A stretch of DNA of 64,000 nucleotides, from assembly GCF_000346465.2 (NCBI RefSeq), contig NC_034011.1, positions 5,970,153-6,034,152 on the forward strand, read 5' to 3'. The notes below the pieces were generated by a model that did not search any database, was not told the origin of the DNA, and was given only the letters and a program-made list of their open reading frames with translations. The number at the start of each line of letters is the position of its first letter. Position 1 is the stretch's first letter. The stretch is from Prunus persica (lineage: Eukaryota > Streptophyta > Magnoliopsida > Rosales > Rosaceae). A program made the translations under genes and the position numbers. Positions 31,907 through 43,739 of the stretch are shown here, in pieces.

Positions 31907-34570
31907 ATGGGTAGCGTCTTGTCAATCTCCTTATCATGCGATGCCATTGTTTCACGCTGCTGGGATTCCGTTTTTGAAAGAGAACCAAATGTACGTAAGC
32001 TCCAAGAAAACCTTCAAGCTCTCACAACTTCTTTACAAGAACTCAAGTCTTTAAAGAATGATGTGCAGAGAGAGGTTGAGCTTGCAGAGCGGCAGCCGCG
32101 ATTAAAGCGGTTAGAGCGGGTAAATAACTGGATTTTAAGCGTGGAGGCTCTTGAGACTGAAATGAACGAAGTTATTGTAAGCCATAGCACTCAAGAAATT
32201 GAGAAATTATGCTGCGGAGGTTACTGCTCCAAGAACTACAGATCCAGCTACAAGTATGGAAAAAAAGTTGCTAGAAAGTTGGTGGAAGTGGAGGCTTTGA
32301 AAAGCAAGGGAGTTTTTGAAGAGGTGGCAGCAGAAAGCTTACCTACAGCTCTAGTGGATGTGATACCTAGTGAGCCAACAGTAGGCATGGAGCCGATTTT
32401 TGATCAGGTTTGGAGACACGTTGAAGATGAACAAGTGGGAATGATTGGCTTATATGGAATGGGAGGGGTGGGGAAGACCACCCTCCTTACCCAGATCCAT
32501 AACAACTTCAACCGCACTCGTAATGATTTCAATCTTGTGATCTGGATTGTGGTATCCAAGGGCCACAAAATTGAAGTTATTCAAGATAAGATTGGTGAAA
32601 AGATTGGGCTGTCTAGTGGTGTATGGAAGCTTAAACAGCAGCATGAAAAAGCTGAAGACATCTTCAGAATCTTGAACACAAAGAAGTTTGTGTTATTAAT
32701 GGATGATTTATGGGAGCCAGTTGAATTAACCAAAGTAGGGGTTCCAGCTCCTGACAGTCGGAACAAGTTCAAGATAGTTTTCACAACTCGCTCTGAGGAG
32801 GTATGTGGTCATATGGATGCCCAGAAGAAGATAAAGGTGGGGTGTTTGACTTGGGACAAAGCATGGAACTTGTTTCAGAAGAAGGTTGGGAAACAAACAC
32901 TTCTTCTTCATCCAGATATCCCCAAGCTTGCTGAAATTGTGGCGAACGAGTGTGGCGGTTTGCCACTGGCACTCATCACAGTGGGCAGGGTCATGGCCTG
33001 CAAGAAAACACCCCAAGAGTGGAAGCGTGCAGTTCAAGTCCTGAGAAGATTTGCCTCCGAGTTTTCAGGAATGGGAGATAAGGTATTCCCTCTTTTAAAA
33101 TTCAGTTACGATAATTTACCAAGTCAGAAAGTTAGATCATGTTTCTTATACTGTGCTCTGTTTCCGGAAGATTTTGTCATACTTAAAGATGACTTGGTAT
33201 ATTTTTGGATGTGTGAGGATATATTAGATGAATATGGTAATGTAGAGGAAGCCAAAAATGAGAGTTACCATATCATAGGAACTCTTCTTACCTCATGTTT
33301 GTTGGAAGATGAAGGAGATTCAGTAAAAATGCATGATGTAATTCGTGACATGGCATTGTGGTTAGCTTGTGACCTTGGGAAAGAAGGCGAGAACATCGTT
33401 GTGGATACTGGTGCACCAAATGTTGCGAAATGGAAGAACGCGAAAAGGGTTTCATTGATGAGTAGTGGTATCACATCTCTAGATGAAACACCAAGATCTC
33501 CCAATCTGTTGACCTTATTTCTCAGAGGAAGTTCTTTAAAGAGGATTGTGGATGACTTCTTTGATTTCATGCCTATGCTACGAGTTCTGGATTTGTCTGA
33601 AAATTTCCTTATAACTCAACTGCCAACTGGAGTTGCAAATCTAGTTTCATTACAACATCTGAATTTGTCCAATACAGTCATAAAATGGTTGCCGGTGGAG
33701 TTAGCAGCATGTGCACGCGTAAAGTATTTGAACTTAGAGTATACATATTATCTTGATTATGTTCCACCAAATATATTATCAAATTTCCCGAGGCTTAAAG
33801 TTTTGAGAATACTAGATTGTGGTTCTTCTAACCGAGTTTTTTTTTATAATGAGAAAACCATGATAGACGAACTGCAGGGTTTGAAACACCTTGACGTCTT
33901 GTCTTTGACAGTAGGAGGTACCTCTTGTTTCCGGAATTTGGACAGCCACCACATATTAGTGACTTGCACTCTAACTTTATGCCTCAAGGGCGAGGATTGC
34001 GGGAACCTTTCAAGCTATCTTTATTTATCGCCTTTGGCGTTGGCAAATATGAAATACCTTGATACCCTTCAAATTAAACATATGGCGGATGTGTACTCTA
34101 CGTGGATAACACGTCTGGAAAATCCGAATTGCTTCCTTGGTCTTCAGTTCGTAGAAGTAGTACATTGCACGAATCTCAAGAACCTGGAATGGCTCGTTTT
34201 TGCTCCAAATCTCATCCACTTGCATGTACGTGGCTGCTCTAAAATGACGAGAATACTCGGTTTGAACACAACGGAAACTACCCCATTTGCAAAACTCACT
34301 GTTTTGCGTTTGAGCGCACTACCCCACTTGTGGAGAATATGCGAAAATCCCTTGCCCGTTCCATTTCTGAAGAAAATCCTTATATCTGGATGTCCAGTGC
34401 TCACTAGGCTGCCTCTCAACTCTAGCAGTGCTCAAACAAGCGATCTCATTATTGAAGGAGAGGAAAAGTGGTGGAATGGCTTAGAGTGGGAGAACCAAGC
34501 GGCTAGAAATGTTTTTCTTCCCTGCTTCAGACCTGTAAGTGAGGAGGGGCTACTGCTTCAGACCCTGTAA
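31907..34570 (+). CDS. RPS5-like CC-NBS-LRR resistance protein, copy C
   Basis: An 887-residue paralogue of copy B. Residues about 148-440, covering nearly the whole NB-ARC (P-loop GMGGVGKTT, kinase-2 LLMDDLW, GLPLAL), are identical to copy B; the MHD is also kept. The LRR part carries many substitutions. Two oddities: the N-terminus is MGSVLSIS, so the palmitoylation-type Cys4 of copy B is replaced by Val while Gly2 is kept; and the C-terminus is longer (PVSEEGLLLQTL instead of SCK) because of a one-base loss beside a ~30-bp tandem duplication at 34522-34580. I chose ATG 31907 over the in-frame ATG 31886 because it follows the likely 5'-UTR splice acceptor at 31893. Confidence 0.95.
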   Translation: MGSVLSISLSCDAIVSRCWDSVFEREPNVRKLQENLQALTTSLQELKSLKNDVQREVELAERQPRLKRLERVNNWILSVEALETEMNEVIVSHSTQEIEKLCCGGYCSKNYRSSYKYGKKVARKLVEVEALKSKGVFEEVAAESLPTALVDVIPSEPTVGMEPIFDQVWRHVEDEQVGMIGLYGMGGVGKTTLLTQIHNNFNRTRNDFNLVIWIVVSKGHKIEVIQDKIGEKIGLSSGVWKLKQQHEKAEDIFRILNTKKFVLLMDDLWEPVELTKVGVPAPDSRNKFKIVFTTRSEEVCGHMDAQKKIKVGCLTWDKAWNLFQKKVGKQTLLLHPDIPKLAEIVANECGGLPLALITVGRVMACKKTPQEWKRAVQVLRRFASEFSGMGDKVFPLLKFSYDNLPSQKVRSCFLYCALFPEDFVILKDDLVYFWMCEDILDEYGNVEEAKNESYHIIGTLLTSCLLEDEGDSVKMHDVIRDMALWLACDLGKEGENIVVDTGAPNVAKWKNAKRVSLMSSGITSLDETPRSPNLLTLFLRGSSLKRIVDDFFDFMPMLRVLDLSENFLITQLPTGVANLVSLQHLNLSNTVIKWLPVELAACARVKYLNLEYTYYLDYVPPNILSNFPRLKVLRILDCGSSNRVFFYNEKTMIDELQGLKHLDVLSLTVGGTSCFRNLDSHHILVTCTLTLCLKGEDCGNLSSYLYLSPLALANMKYLDTLQIKHMADVYSTWITRLENPNCFLGLQFVEVVHCTNLKNLEWLVFAPNLIHLHVRGCSKMTRILGLNTTETTPFAKLTVLRLSALPHLWRICENPLPVPFLKKILISGCPVLTRLPLNSSSAQTSDLIIEGEEKWWNGLEWENQAARNVFLPCFRPVSEEGLLLQTL

Positions 34571-35160
34571 GTGAGGAGGGGCTTCCCTGAAATGTCCGTT
34601 CACCAGTTTAATTGGATACATCTTTTTATTCCAATAGCATTTAAGGCAATGTATTATAGTCTGGCTCTGTACATGACGTCTCAACTTTAATAATTACATG
34701 ATTGTCAATATGTTGTCGCTAATGTATTGATATTATTATCGCCAACAAATCGTTCCGATATGTTGATGGTTCTGGTTAATTTTACGACAAGAGGTCACGA
34801 GATATGAATTTTGACACAACTAAGTTTAATTGGTCGAAAATGTTGACTAGTTTTTTGGATCCAGCGTAAGTTTAATTTGCTAATGTTTCCATGTTATAAG
34901 TTTGTTAATATGAGATGTTATATTGTTACTATTAATCCAACCCAACTAATGTAATGAAGAAACAGTGGTTTGTCAATTAAAATTTATTCTTTTGTGATAA
35001 TGAATAAAATATAAATAAAAAGAAGTTATTCATTAAAATATATCCGACTCATTGCCAGAATTGATTAATTTCTCATGAGACATATATAACAACTGTGCCA
35101 TCCAATTTCAATATTGGACGTTCCAATTTTTTTTTTTTTTTTTTTTTGTTAATAGCACAA
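34571..35160. other. NLR 3' flank, copy C
   Basis: Matches the 3' flanks of copies A (6490-6990) and B, then diverges near 35120 at a T-rich tract (35128-35148). This marks the right edge of homology for copy C. Confidence 0.7.
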
Positions 35161-35579
35161 TTGGTCTATTTAAATAATAGCAAAAGAAAAAGTAACATGT
35201 GTTTTAAAAACAACTTTGAACTGATGACTTGATAAATTAAAGGGTTTTTTAGTTTTAACCTATAAAAAACTTAACTAATTTGGAAGAAAGATAATTAATT
35301 TTACTTAATTAATATAAAATCAAAGCCACCTAATTTTACCAAAAGGACATCCAATAACCCTAAAATTACTACATGTGCCATTGTGCTTAACTGTCAAATA
35401 CAGTTTATTTAATTATAAACCAAAACTTAAAACTGTCAAAACGACATAACATTCCTACAAAACACAACACAAAACGACACTACTCAAATTTAATCACTTC
35501 AAAAACTGGTTTCGCGCGACCTTTCATATCTCACTGTATACCTACAAACTATTCTCCAAAAACGAGCCAATGAGCAGAA

Positions 35580-35740
35580 ACAGGGACGACCAGAAACGAA
35601 GACGACGAGCAACGGCGATAGCGACGACGAGCAACGGCGACAGCGACGACGAGCAACGGCGACGAGCAACGACCACCAACGACGAGCAACGACCACCAAC
35701 GACGAGCAACGACCACCGACGACGACCGAAGCTAAACCGT
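35580..35740. repeat. GAC/GAGCAACG minisatellite
   Basis: Units such as ACGACGAGCAACGACCACCA repeat in tandem with variable GAC insertions near the left end of the MULE. The low-complexity ORFs across it are not real genes. Confidence 0.85.
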
Positions 35741-35802
35741 AAGAAAATGAATCAGTACTCTCTTCGATTTTAGGTTTTACACCGACGACGGTTTCAGTAC
35801 TG

Positions 35803-36137
35803 TTTCTTCCTTTTGGTTTCTGGTTGTTTGTAGCAGATTTTGACCAGAAACTGCATTGCAGTTTCTGGTTCCATAATTCAATTTCAGAGTGCTTTTTGCT
35901 AGGGTTTATGGGAATGTTATAACTGCTCATGAAGTTAAATGTGTTTTGATATTCGTTTTTGCTACTGTTTTTGCCTTTTGGTTTCTGGTTGTTTGTAGCA
36001 GATTTTGACCAGAAACTGCATTGCAGTTTCTGGTTCCATAATTCAATTTCAGAGTGCTTTTTGCTAGGGTTTATGGGAATGTTATAACTGCTCATGAAGT
36101 TAAATGTGTTTTGATATTCGTTTTTGCTACTGTTTTT
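35803..36137 (+). repeat. Tandem 165-bp repeats, left arm of the MULE
   Basis: Two near-identical copies, plus a partial third, each holding the palindrome CCAGAAACTGCA-T-TGCAGTTTCTGG (35844-35868 and 36009-36033) and the block AACTGCTCATGAAGTTAAATG. Related units in inverted orientation sit at the right end (43740-44030), so these form long, partly diverged inverted arms. Confidence 0.9.
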
Positions 36138-36229
36138 GCCTTTTGGTTTCTTTTCACATCAAATTTTGAGCAGCAGTTTCTGGTTGTTTGTTGCAGATTT
36201 TGACCACAAACTGTAGTGCATATCAAAAA

Positions 36230-39200
36230 ATGGAACAAGAAATGTCACCACAAAAGAATGAAGCTGAAAACCAACCAAAGCGCAGAATCAAAACGATGGC
36301 TCAAAAGAGTAAACCAAAGCCAAAGCCAAACTATGATCGGAAAGCAAAGCACCCAGACTATGTCCAATTTCGGTGCAATGCCTATGTTTTCAACAGCATC
36401 ATTAGAGACATAAAGGACAAGCTCAATGAAAGGCAGAAGAAGCTTCTCAAGAAAACCCATTTCTGGAACTTGATCGAGCTATTTTACCGCCAGAGAATTG
36501 ACATGAATAACATGAATAAGTCGGACCTTGACTTAGTACAGCTGCTCAAGAAATTTGATCCGGATACAAAGTCCTTCAAATTTGGAACCAAATCATTCCA
36601 AATCACAGGCAATGCAGTGACTCAGATTCTAGGACTGCCAAATGAAGGCAAATCTGTCAAACTTGTCAATGATAGGTACACTGCTACCTTCAGAACAAGG
36701 CACTTTGGAGAAAAGGGAAAACCATCAAAAAACCAGGTAGAAGCAGAATTACAAAAGACAATTGCCTTGGCAAACCAACCGAAGAAAGAAAAGGCAAAGA
36801 CAGAGCAAAAGAAAAAAAACGAACAAAGGAAAAGAAAAGAAAGAAGCTGAAGAAGAAGAAGAAGAAGAAGTTGATTACGACAAGGAGGTGGTCAGCCTAA
36901 TATTGATTCTACTGTGCATGACATTCCTTTTTGCCAACTCTTCATCTACTTTGCATTGGAAATTATTTGAGCACTGTGTGAATCTAGACACACTTTCAAG
37001 CTATTCGTGGGCAAGAGCTGTTTCAGCCTACATGAATGAATCCTTGACCGCAAAAGCAAAAGCAAAAGCAAAGAAGGGAGGAGAAGCCTCCATAGGAGCT
37101 GAGAAGCCTCCATAGGAGCTGTTTCGAGTTGCACTATCCTAATATTGGTAAGTAAACAGTGGCTTATGCAATGCATTTTGAGTTTTAGGCAATGCAGTTT
37201 CCATTTAGTGCAATGCAGTTTCCATTTACTGCAATGCAGAAATGGAAACTGCAACACTGATATATCTTGTTTTTGAACTGTGCAGTTTCTACTGTGTGAG
37301 AGGACAAACATCATACAACCAATCCTTGGCAAGGAGAAAGAAACTCCTGCCATTCTTAAATGGAGTCTTGTGGAACTCCACACAAGATTCAACCAAATAA
37401 AGGACTTGAATGACATCGAGGTATGCAATTTATCGCATGTTCTGTTTTAATGTATCTTGAATGTGAATCCATGCTAAATCATTCTCATTGTACAGGGTAT
37501 TTTCAAAACTCCTAAAAAGCGAAAAACTAACAGGGAAGAGGAAGACACTGTTGAGAAGGTAATTGAAATCTGTATACAGTGCATTGCAATTTGTGTTTTC
37601 TACATTGCAGTTTGCATTTTATCCAATGCAGTTTCTGAATTCATTCAATCTCATTGTACAAAGTATTTTGAAAACATATAAAAAGAGAAAAACTACCGGA
37701 GAAGAGGGAGACCCTCTTGACAAGGTATAAGAATCTCTAAACAGTGAATTATGCATTTCGGTTTTCGTTTCCTCCAATGCAATGCAGTTTCTAATTAGTT
37801 TCTGTTCAATATGCAGGAAAAAGAAAAAGAAGATGATGAGGGACAACAAGGAAAAGCAGAGGAAGCAGAAAACCAAGGAAAACCTGATGATGCTGATCAA
37901 ACTCCAGAATTAAAAGAGGCTGGAAAGAAGAAAATGTTTGAGAATGAAGCTGGAAAAGAACCTCTTGCAATTCAAGACCTCTTGGTGAAGTCCATGACAG
38001 ACCAAATCAACTACCGCCAACAACAAGATCCTAGCTTCTTTTGCCCGGAAAGATTACAACTGTGGAAGGATGAAAAAAATGAAGACAGTGAGAAGAAAAT
38101 GAAGGAATTGTGGGATATATTTATCCAAGTAGAAAAGAGATCAAAGGAGCTAGAAGTGGAGTTGGCAACATACATAGAGAAATTAGATAATGAAGAATGT
38201 GTGACTGCCACCATGACAGTGGAATCTACAGTTCAGCTTAATGAAATACAAAATCTGAAAAGGAGGATTGCAGAATTGGAAGGCAAGGAAACTCGTATTG
38301 ACATGGAGAAGATTGCCAAGAAAAAGGAGATTCAAGGAAAGTACAAGGCAGAAATTCAAAGCTTGTTGTCAGACCCAACAATCTTTGAAATGGAGATGGA
38401 TCTGCCTACAAAACAACCAACACAACCAGTTGAAGAGAAAGAAGAAGAAGAGAAAGAAGAAGAGAAGCAACAAGAAGAGAGAGAAGAAGAGAAGAAGCAA
38501 GATGCTCCAACACCTGATGTTCCTTCAAGAGTACAAAGGGTGAAGAATAGAGAAAGAAAGAGGCTTCAAGCATCTTGCTATGTGTACGAAAAAAATAAGA
38601 AAACAAAAAAGGATGATGAAGAACTACCACAATTCAAGCTTATCTCTTCCGAGGAGGTATGCAATTACTGCAGTTCAAGCTGCTGCTTTTTTCTATTTTC
38701 TGCATTGCAGAAACAGAAACTGTAATGCAGTTTCCGTTTCTTGCAATGCAGTGTGTTATCTGCTTTATAGAAATGGAAACTGCATTGCAGTTTCTGTTTT
38801 ATCGAATGAAGTTTCTAATTAGTTTCCTTTCAATCTGCAGTTAACACAAGAGGCATCTCAGCCCGATGCCACAAATCCAATTCCTGATCCCCCAAAAGGA
38901 ACGAGCCTTCATGATTCAATACCTGTAGATCTGCAACAATCAAGTGATGAAGATGAAGGACAAAAAAAGCCAACAAAGAAAAAACTAGGATGGGGTCAGA
39001 GGAAGGTGTGGCAGAAAATTCCAAAGGCGGACAGGGAAAGAATTGAAAAACAACACTACTTAAGTACTCAACTTCGGTAATATCTCTATTCCAAAATAAC
39101 AATTCTTTCATCTTTTAATTACAATTAAACTAAAACTAATCTTGTGAATTTCATGTATTCGAATCCGCAGTGATAACTTTTGGGCAGGACTCAATGATGA

Positions 39201-40405
39201 GAAAGTGACAAACCATGATCTCAAAGATATTGTATGGGACCTGGAACTGTTACAAAACGTAAGCATTTACCAATTCTATAACACACACTGCACTGTATTT
39301 TTTATTTGTGCTACCTATATTACCCATTTATAATTCCATTTTTCTCCAATCAATGTGAAACAGGTTATTGAGGCCTATATCCAAATAGAGGAGGATAAAA
39401 TAGAGCCCATGCAGACAGAGAGTCCACAGTACATGTCCACATGGACTTGGGTAAGTATTATTTTGAAAATTCAAAATTGTTTAAACAGACAATGCACTGC
39501 AGTTTTCGAAACATATATACTAACAAATTGTCATTCTATGATATCAGGCTTACATGCAAAGCTTCCAAGAGCCATCTTGGCACAGGTTCCTGTATGAACA
39601 CTTACTTGAAAAACTCGGGAAATGCAGTGTTCTTTTCTTCCCGATTATTTCAAAAGAAGAGTTCCACTTCACACTTCTCACATTTCACAAAAATGAACGA
39701 AAGTGGAGACACTACAATCCACTTAGATCGTTGGGACGTAGAAAAGAAGAAAGGTGCATTGACATTGCTCGAAACTTTGTAAATGGAATGAAACTGTCTT
39801 AATTTCTCAGCACAAACACAAACAGAAACTGCATTGCAGTTTCTGTATTATACATACTGCCTAATTTCAGACCAAAACTATAATATGCAATGCACTGATT
39901 ACCATTTCTTTTTCTCTTTTTTTTCTTCTTCTTTAAACAGGTTAATATTGTTGAAGGGTGGCTAGAATATATAAGACCTCAAGCACGAGTGTTCATAGAA
40001 ACTAAAAAAAAACCAACACTTGTGAAGCAAAAGTAAGGGCCCCCGACACTTCTACAAAAAGATTTGACTCCAACTGAAGAACTCACTCTCAATTGGATTA
40101 TGCAAAATCCATTGCAGTTTCCATTTGAGGATGACATGGAATGTGCTCAACAAAGTGTATCTTCGTAAGAATTGTGTCTACTCAACTATTCATTACAGTT
40201 TGAAATCATTCAAAAGCAAAAAAAACTAATCTCGTATTTCATTTGCAGATTGGATTGCGGCATGTTCGTCATGTTCTATATGGATAAAATAGCACAAGGA
40301 CAGCCCATTCCAAAAAGCGTGGACAAGAAATTCATGAATGAATATCGAGCACAATATGTCACAAAACTCCTACACCACAAAAACTGTGTAATTAATCGTC
40401 TCTAG
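36230..40405 (+). pseudogene. Ulp1 (C48) cysteine protease-like gene of the MULE
   Basis: Multi-exon gene. Exon 1 (36230 on) has a DUF1985/plant-mobile-domain-like region (TGNAVTQILGLPNEG). Later exons are 37286-37420, 37496-37558, 37817-38656 (charged, coiled-coil), 38841-39076, 39171-39258, 39364-39450, 39548-39778, 39941 on, and 40249-40405. The protease part has HFTLLTFHKNERKWRHYNPL, with His at 39665 and Asn (usual Asp) at 39716, and QQSVSS/LDCGMFVMFY with the catalytic Cys. Damage: a frame change near the A-run at 36810-36820, a 20-bp tandem duplication at 37081-37120 that shifts frame, and a stop at 40034. Ulp1-type proteins remove SUMO; its job in transposition is unknown. Confidence 0.8.
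37496..37727 (+). repeat. Duplicated exon in the Ulp1 gene
   Basis: Exon 37496-37558 (encoding GIFKTPKKRKTNREEEDTVEK) is repeated with flanking intron at about 37660-37727 (KTYKKRKTTGEEGDPLDK). The second copy has lost its AG acceptor: GTACAAAG replaces GTACAGGG. It would be skipped or spliced differently. Confidence 0.75.
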
Positions 40406-41045
40406 TGATTTGCCTTTCGTTAACTCAAGACAATATGTATTTTAATTCTTGTGGATGTTTGTAAATATTTCTAGTTATGGTATATGAGAACATATTTCCT
40501 ATACATATAAACTGTAATATAATCTTGGAACAGGATGCAACAAAACGAAAAGGAAACAAACAAACTGCACTGAATTTTCTGGTCAAAATATTGCAACAAA
40601 TTAAAACTGCAGTGCAGTTTATATAAATAAATAAAAATAAAAAATCAGCTCAAAAAATGTGAAAAGAACCCAAAAGCCAAAGCCATAATCAAAGTACTAA
40701 AACTTTGTTCAAAACACATTTAAGTAGGTCAGCATTGAAATGTAGTTTCTGCTCATAATCTGCAACAAATAAACAGAAACTGCAATGCAGTTTCTGCAAC
40801 AAAATCTGCTCAAAATCTGAAAACAAGCATTGAATGGCAGTCGAAAACGAATATCCACTCATTAAACAATTGTATAATTTTTATTAACTTCAAAAAAGAA
40901 TCACAATATCCAATTAGAAGCTGTGTAGCCAATTACAAGCAACTAAAACTGCAATACAGTTTTTGCAAAAAGTGCAACGCAGAAACTGACTATACATTCG
41001 CTAAACCATATCTAAAATAAAAAATTATCAAATGAGAAGGAGTGT

Positions 41046-43487
41046 TCATATAATAGCCTTGCAAGTCTTCCTATTGTGCCCAGCAACACTGCACCGACTG
41101 CATTTCAATGGCCTTTTAAATTCACCAAAAACTTTGATCCTCTTTGTTGGTGGTCTTCCGGCTGGCCTCTTTGTAATTGGCGGAAGCACAACTCCAGCTG
41201 CAGAACCATTGCTGCCCAATCCTTTCCCAATATCTGGAATAGGAAAAATAGGACTCTCATAGGCTTTTCGAAAAAAGTCAGTTTTGTAGTAACACTCCAC
41301 GTAATCATAAACTGAATCTCTCTTTGCTAGGATCGCAGCCACCGCATGTGTGCAAGGAAAACCGTCAATTTGCCAAAGACGGCAAGAACAAGTCCTTTGC
41401 TCGAGATCAACCATCACAGAATAATCAGCAAATACTTCAAAAACAGTGCAATTAGAACGACGAACTGCCCAAGTCCTACCGGCCTCCGCATTTTCACAGA
41501 GTCTAGTTTCCATCTCCGGACACAAAACTGTTGTCCACTTCTCCGCTTCAATTCGTCGTTGAGAATTCAATACCATCAATTTCTGTCGAATCCCTTCTAT
41601 CAAAGGTAGCACCGGCAAATCTCGAAACACACCAACCCAATTATTAAAGGACTCCGCTAAACTGTTTGCCATCTCCCCATAACGCATTCCTTTGAAAAAT
41701 GCGTTGGCATAGTGATCTCTAGACAAATCAGATATAAATGCCTTCACTTTCGAACTCCCAACAATCACCAACTCCTCCATTGCTACCTTAAACTCTTCCT
41801 CCGTAACAGCATGTGCGCATCTACTAAATAAATTGATAACACGGTCTTGGAGCAGTTTCCCATAACCTGACTTCGGGTACTTTGATATCAAATTCTGTTT
41901 GAGGTGATAATAACAGTAAGAATAAGGCCATCCGGGAAACACAAACCCCAAGCATTTAACAAACCTTGATTGCGGTCCGAGAAAAAGGTCACCACTCTCC
42001 CCATCGGTAGCAATATAGAAGCCAAATGTTGAAGAAACCAAGTCCAATTCTCCTCTGTCTCAGAATCAACAACTCTAAAAGCTAGAGGATAAAACCCTGC
42101 AAAACAAAACCAAAAGCACAAGTATAAGCAAAAAAGGGAAACTGCAGTGCAGTTTATGAAAACAAATCTGCTCAAATTTGAAAGGAAACCAAAAGCCAAA
42201 TCCATGATCCAAGTACTAAAACTAAGTTTAAAACACATTTAAGTTCATGAGCAGTTACAACATTCCCACAGACATGCAAAAAATATTAATAAAATCGAAT
42301 TATGAAACAAGAAACTACAATGCAGTTTCTGCTAAAAATTGCAACAAATGAAAATCTGCAATACATTACAGTAACCATACCTTGATTTTCATTCTTTCCC
42401 AAAGCACAGAGAAGCTGCCCCTTGTACTTGCTGTTCAAAAACGTAGCATCAATGAACAACAAGGGTATGCAATATTGAAATCCAGCAATGCAACCGCCAA
42501 AAGACACAAAAAACCGTCGAAAGCGATTAATTCCAGCTTCACAATCAATAGTGCAGAGAGAACCAGTGTTAGTTTCCTTTACGGCGTCCGCATACCACAC
42601 TAACTCATTGAAGGACTTCGACTCATCACCGTGAACGTCCAATTTAGCTAACTCCTTGCCAAACCATGCGTGGTAGTATGAAATGTCTATGCCATAGTAA
42701 TCTTTGAACTCATGTATAATCTCAACTGGCTTCAGCTCTGGTTTTGCACGAATTCTGTCCACAATGAGGGAGGACACCACACGAGACCTCATCATCTTAC
42801 TCTTTGATTCCCGTATCCGACCCGCACATGTATGAACATTATTTAACGTCCGAATTACAAAACTGCCAGTAGCTTCAAAACGAGAAGCATAAACACGCCA
42901 GCTGCAACCCTCCAATTTCTTATTCAAACAAACAGCAACCACCCGCTTCTTGTCATTGCCGGCATATAAAAAATTAAATCCTACTTCAAGAGCGTACTTG
43001 CACAATTTCAACCAGAACTCCTCTGCACCACCGTCAAACTTCTGCCCCACATGATGTATGTATGTCTCTCACTCATTCGACAACAAAGGCTTAGCACTTG
43101 CTCTTTTCGACCTGCCAAAAACTCGTTTCTGTCTTCGACAGTACTAGAACACGACGACTCGCCCTTTTCACATGCTATCAACTCCTTATTTACACAAAAA
43201 TCACCACTATATTCACTGCTCCCGCATAAATCCTTCACTAAAATATCAACAGTCTTCTCATTTGATATCAACAAAAATGTCCTCATCAAGTCCAAATCGC
43301 TATCCGTTTCTAGAAAATAACCCGAATAACTGGGCACCGAATACCGTAATGTGAAACAACCCAACTGCAAACCCTTAAACCTCAGACACAAAGTCTTCAA
43401 AATATCAACCATGGATGACTCTGATGAAACTGAAAACATGATGGTTTCCGACTTATATGTGCACTTGGCAATGACACACACCTCCAT
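41046..43487 (-). pseudogene. MULE transposase (MURA-type, SWIM zinc finger)
   Basis: Reads right to left. The N-terminal part has a PB1-like region (MEVCVIAKC onward). A MuDR DNA-binding domain follows (VGQKFDGGAEEFW, CSWRVYASR, HTC), then the MULE DDE domain split by an intron (donor at 42380, acceptor at 42097): Asp in FIDATFLNSKYKGQLL, Asp in FFSDRNQGLL, Glu in AESFNNW. After it come a SWIM finger CSCRLWQIDGFPCTHAVAAI and a CCHC-like knuckle CSRCSVAGHNRKTC. All three acidic residues remain. Two frame changes break it: near 43048 in a CATACATACATCATG slip-prone run, and near 41945 (between NQGLLNA and FVFPGWP). The palindrome-rich intron lies between the DDE exons. Start chosen at the Met opening the PB1-like segment. 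Confidence 0.85.
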
Positions 43488-43739
43488 TAGCCTTGAAAAT
43501 GCAAACAAAACAACAAACAAAAACAGAAAACAATTAAAATCACTAAATAATGTACATGAGTAGTTGTAACATTCCAATAGAAATCCAAATATTAGTATGA
43601 AATCGAATTATGAAACAAGAAACTACACTGCAGTTTATAGTCAAAAACTGAAATAACAGAAACAACATTGCACTTTATGTGATAACATACCCTTAAATTT
43701 GAATAGAAACCAAAACAAAACCATGTTCAAAGTACTAAA

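Noticed and set aside
35499..36095. 198-aa minus-strand ORF
   Set aside because: It follows the minisatellite and the 165-bp direct repeats of the MULE arm, which explain the repeated peptide.
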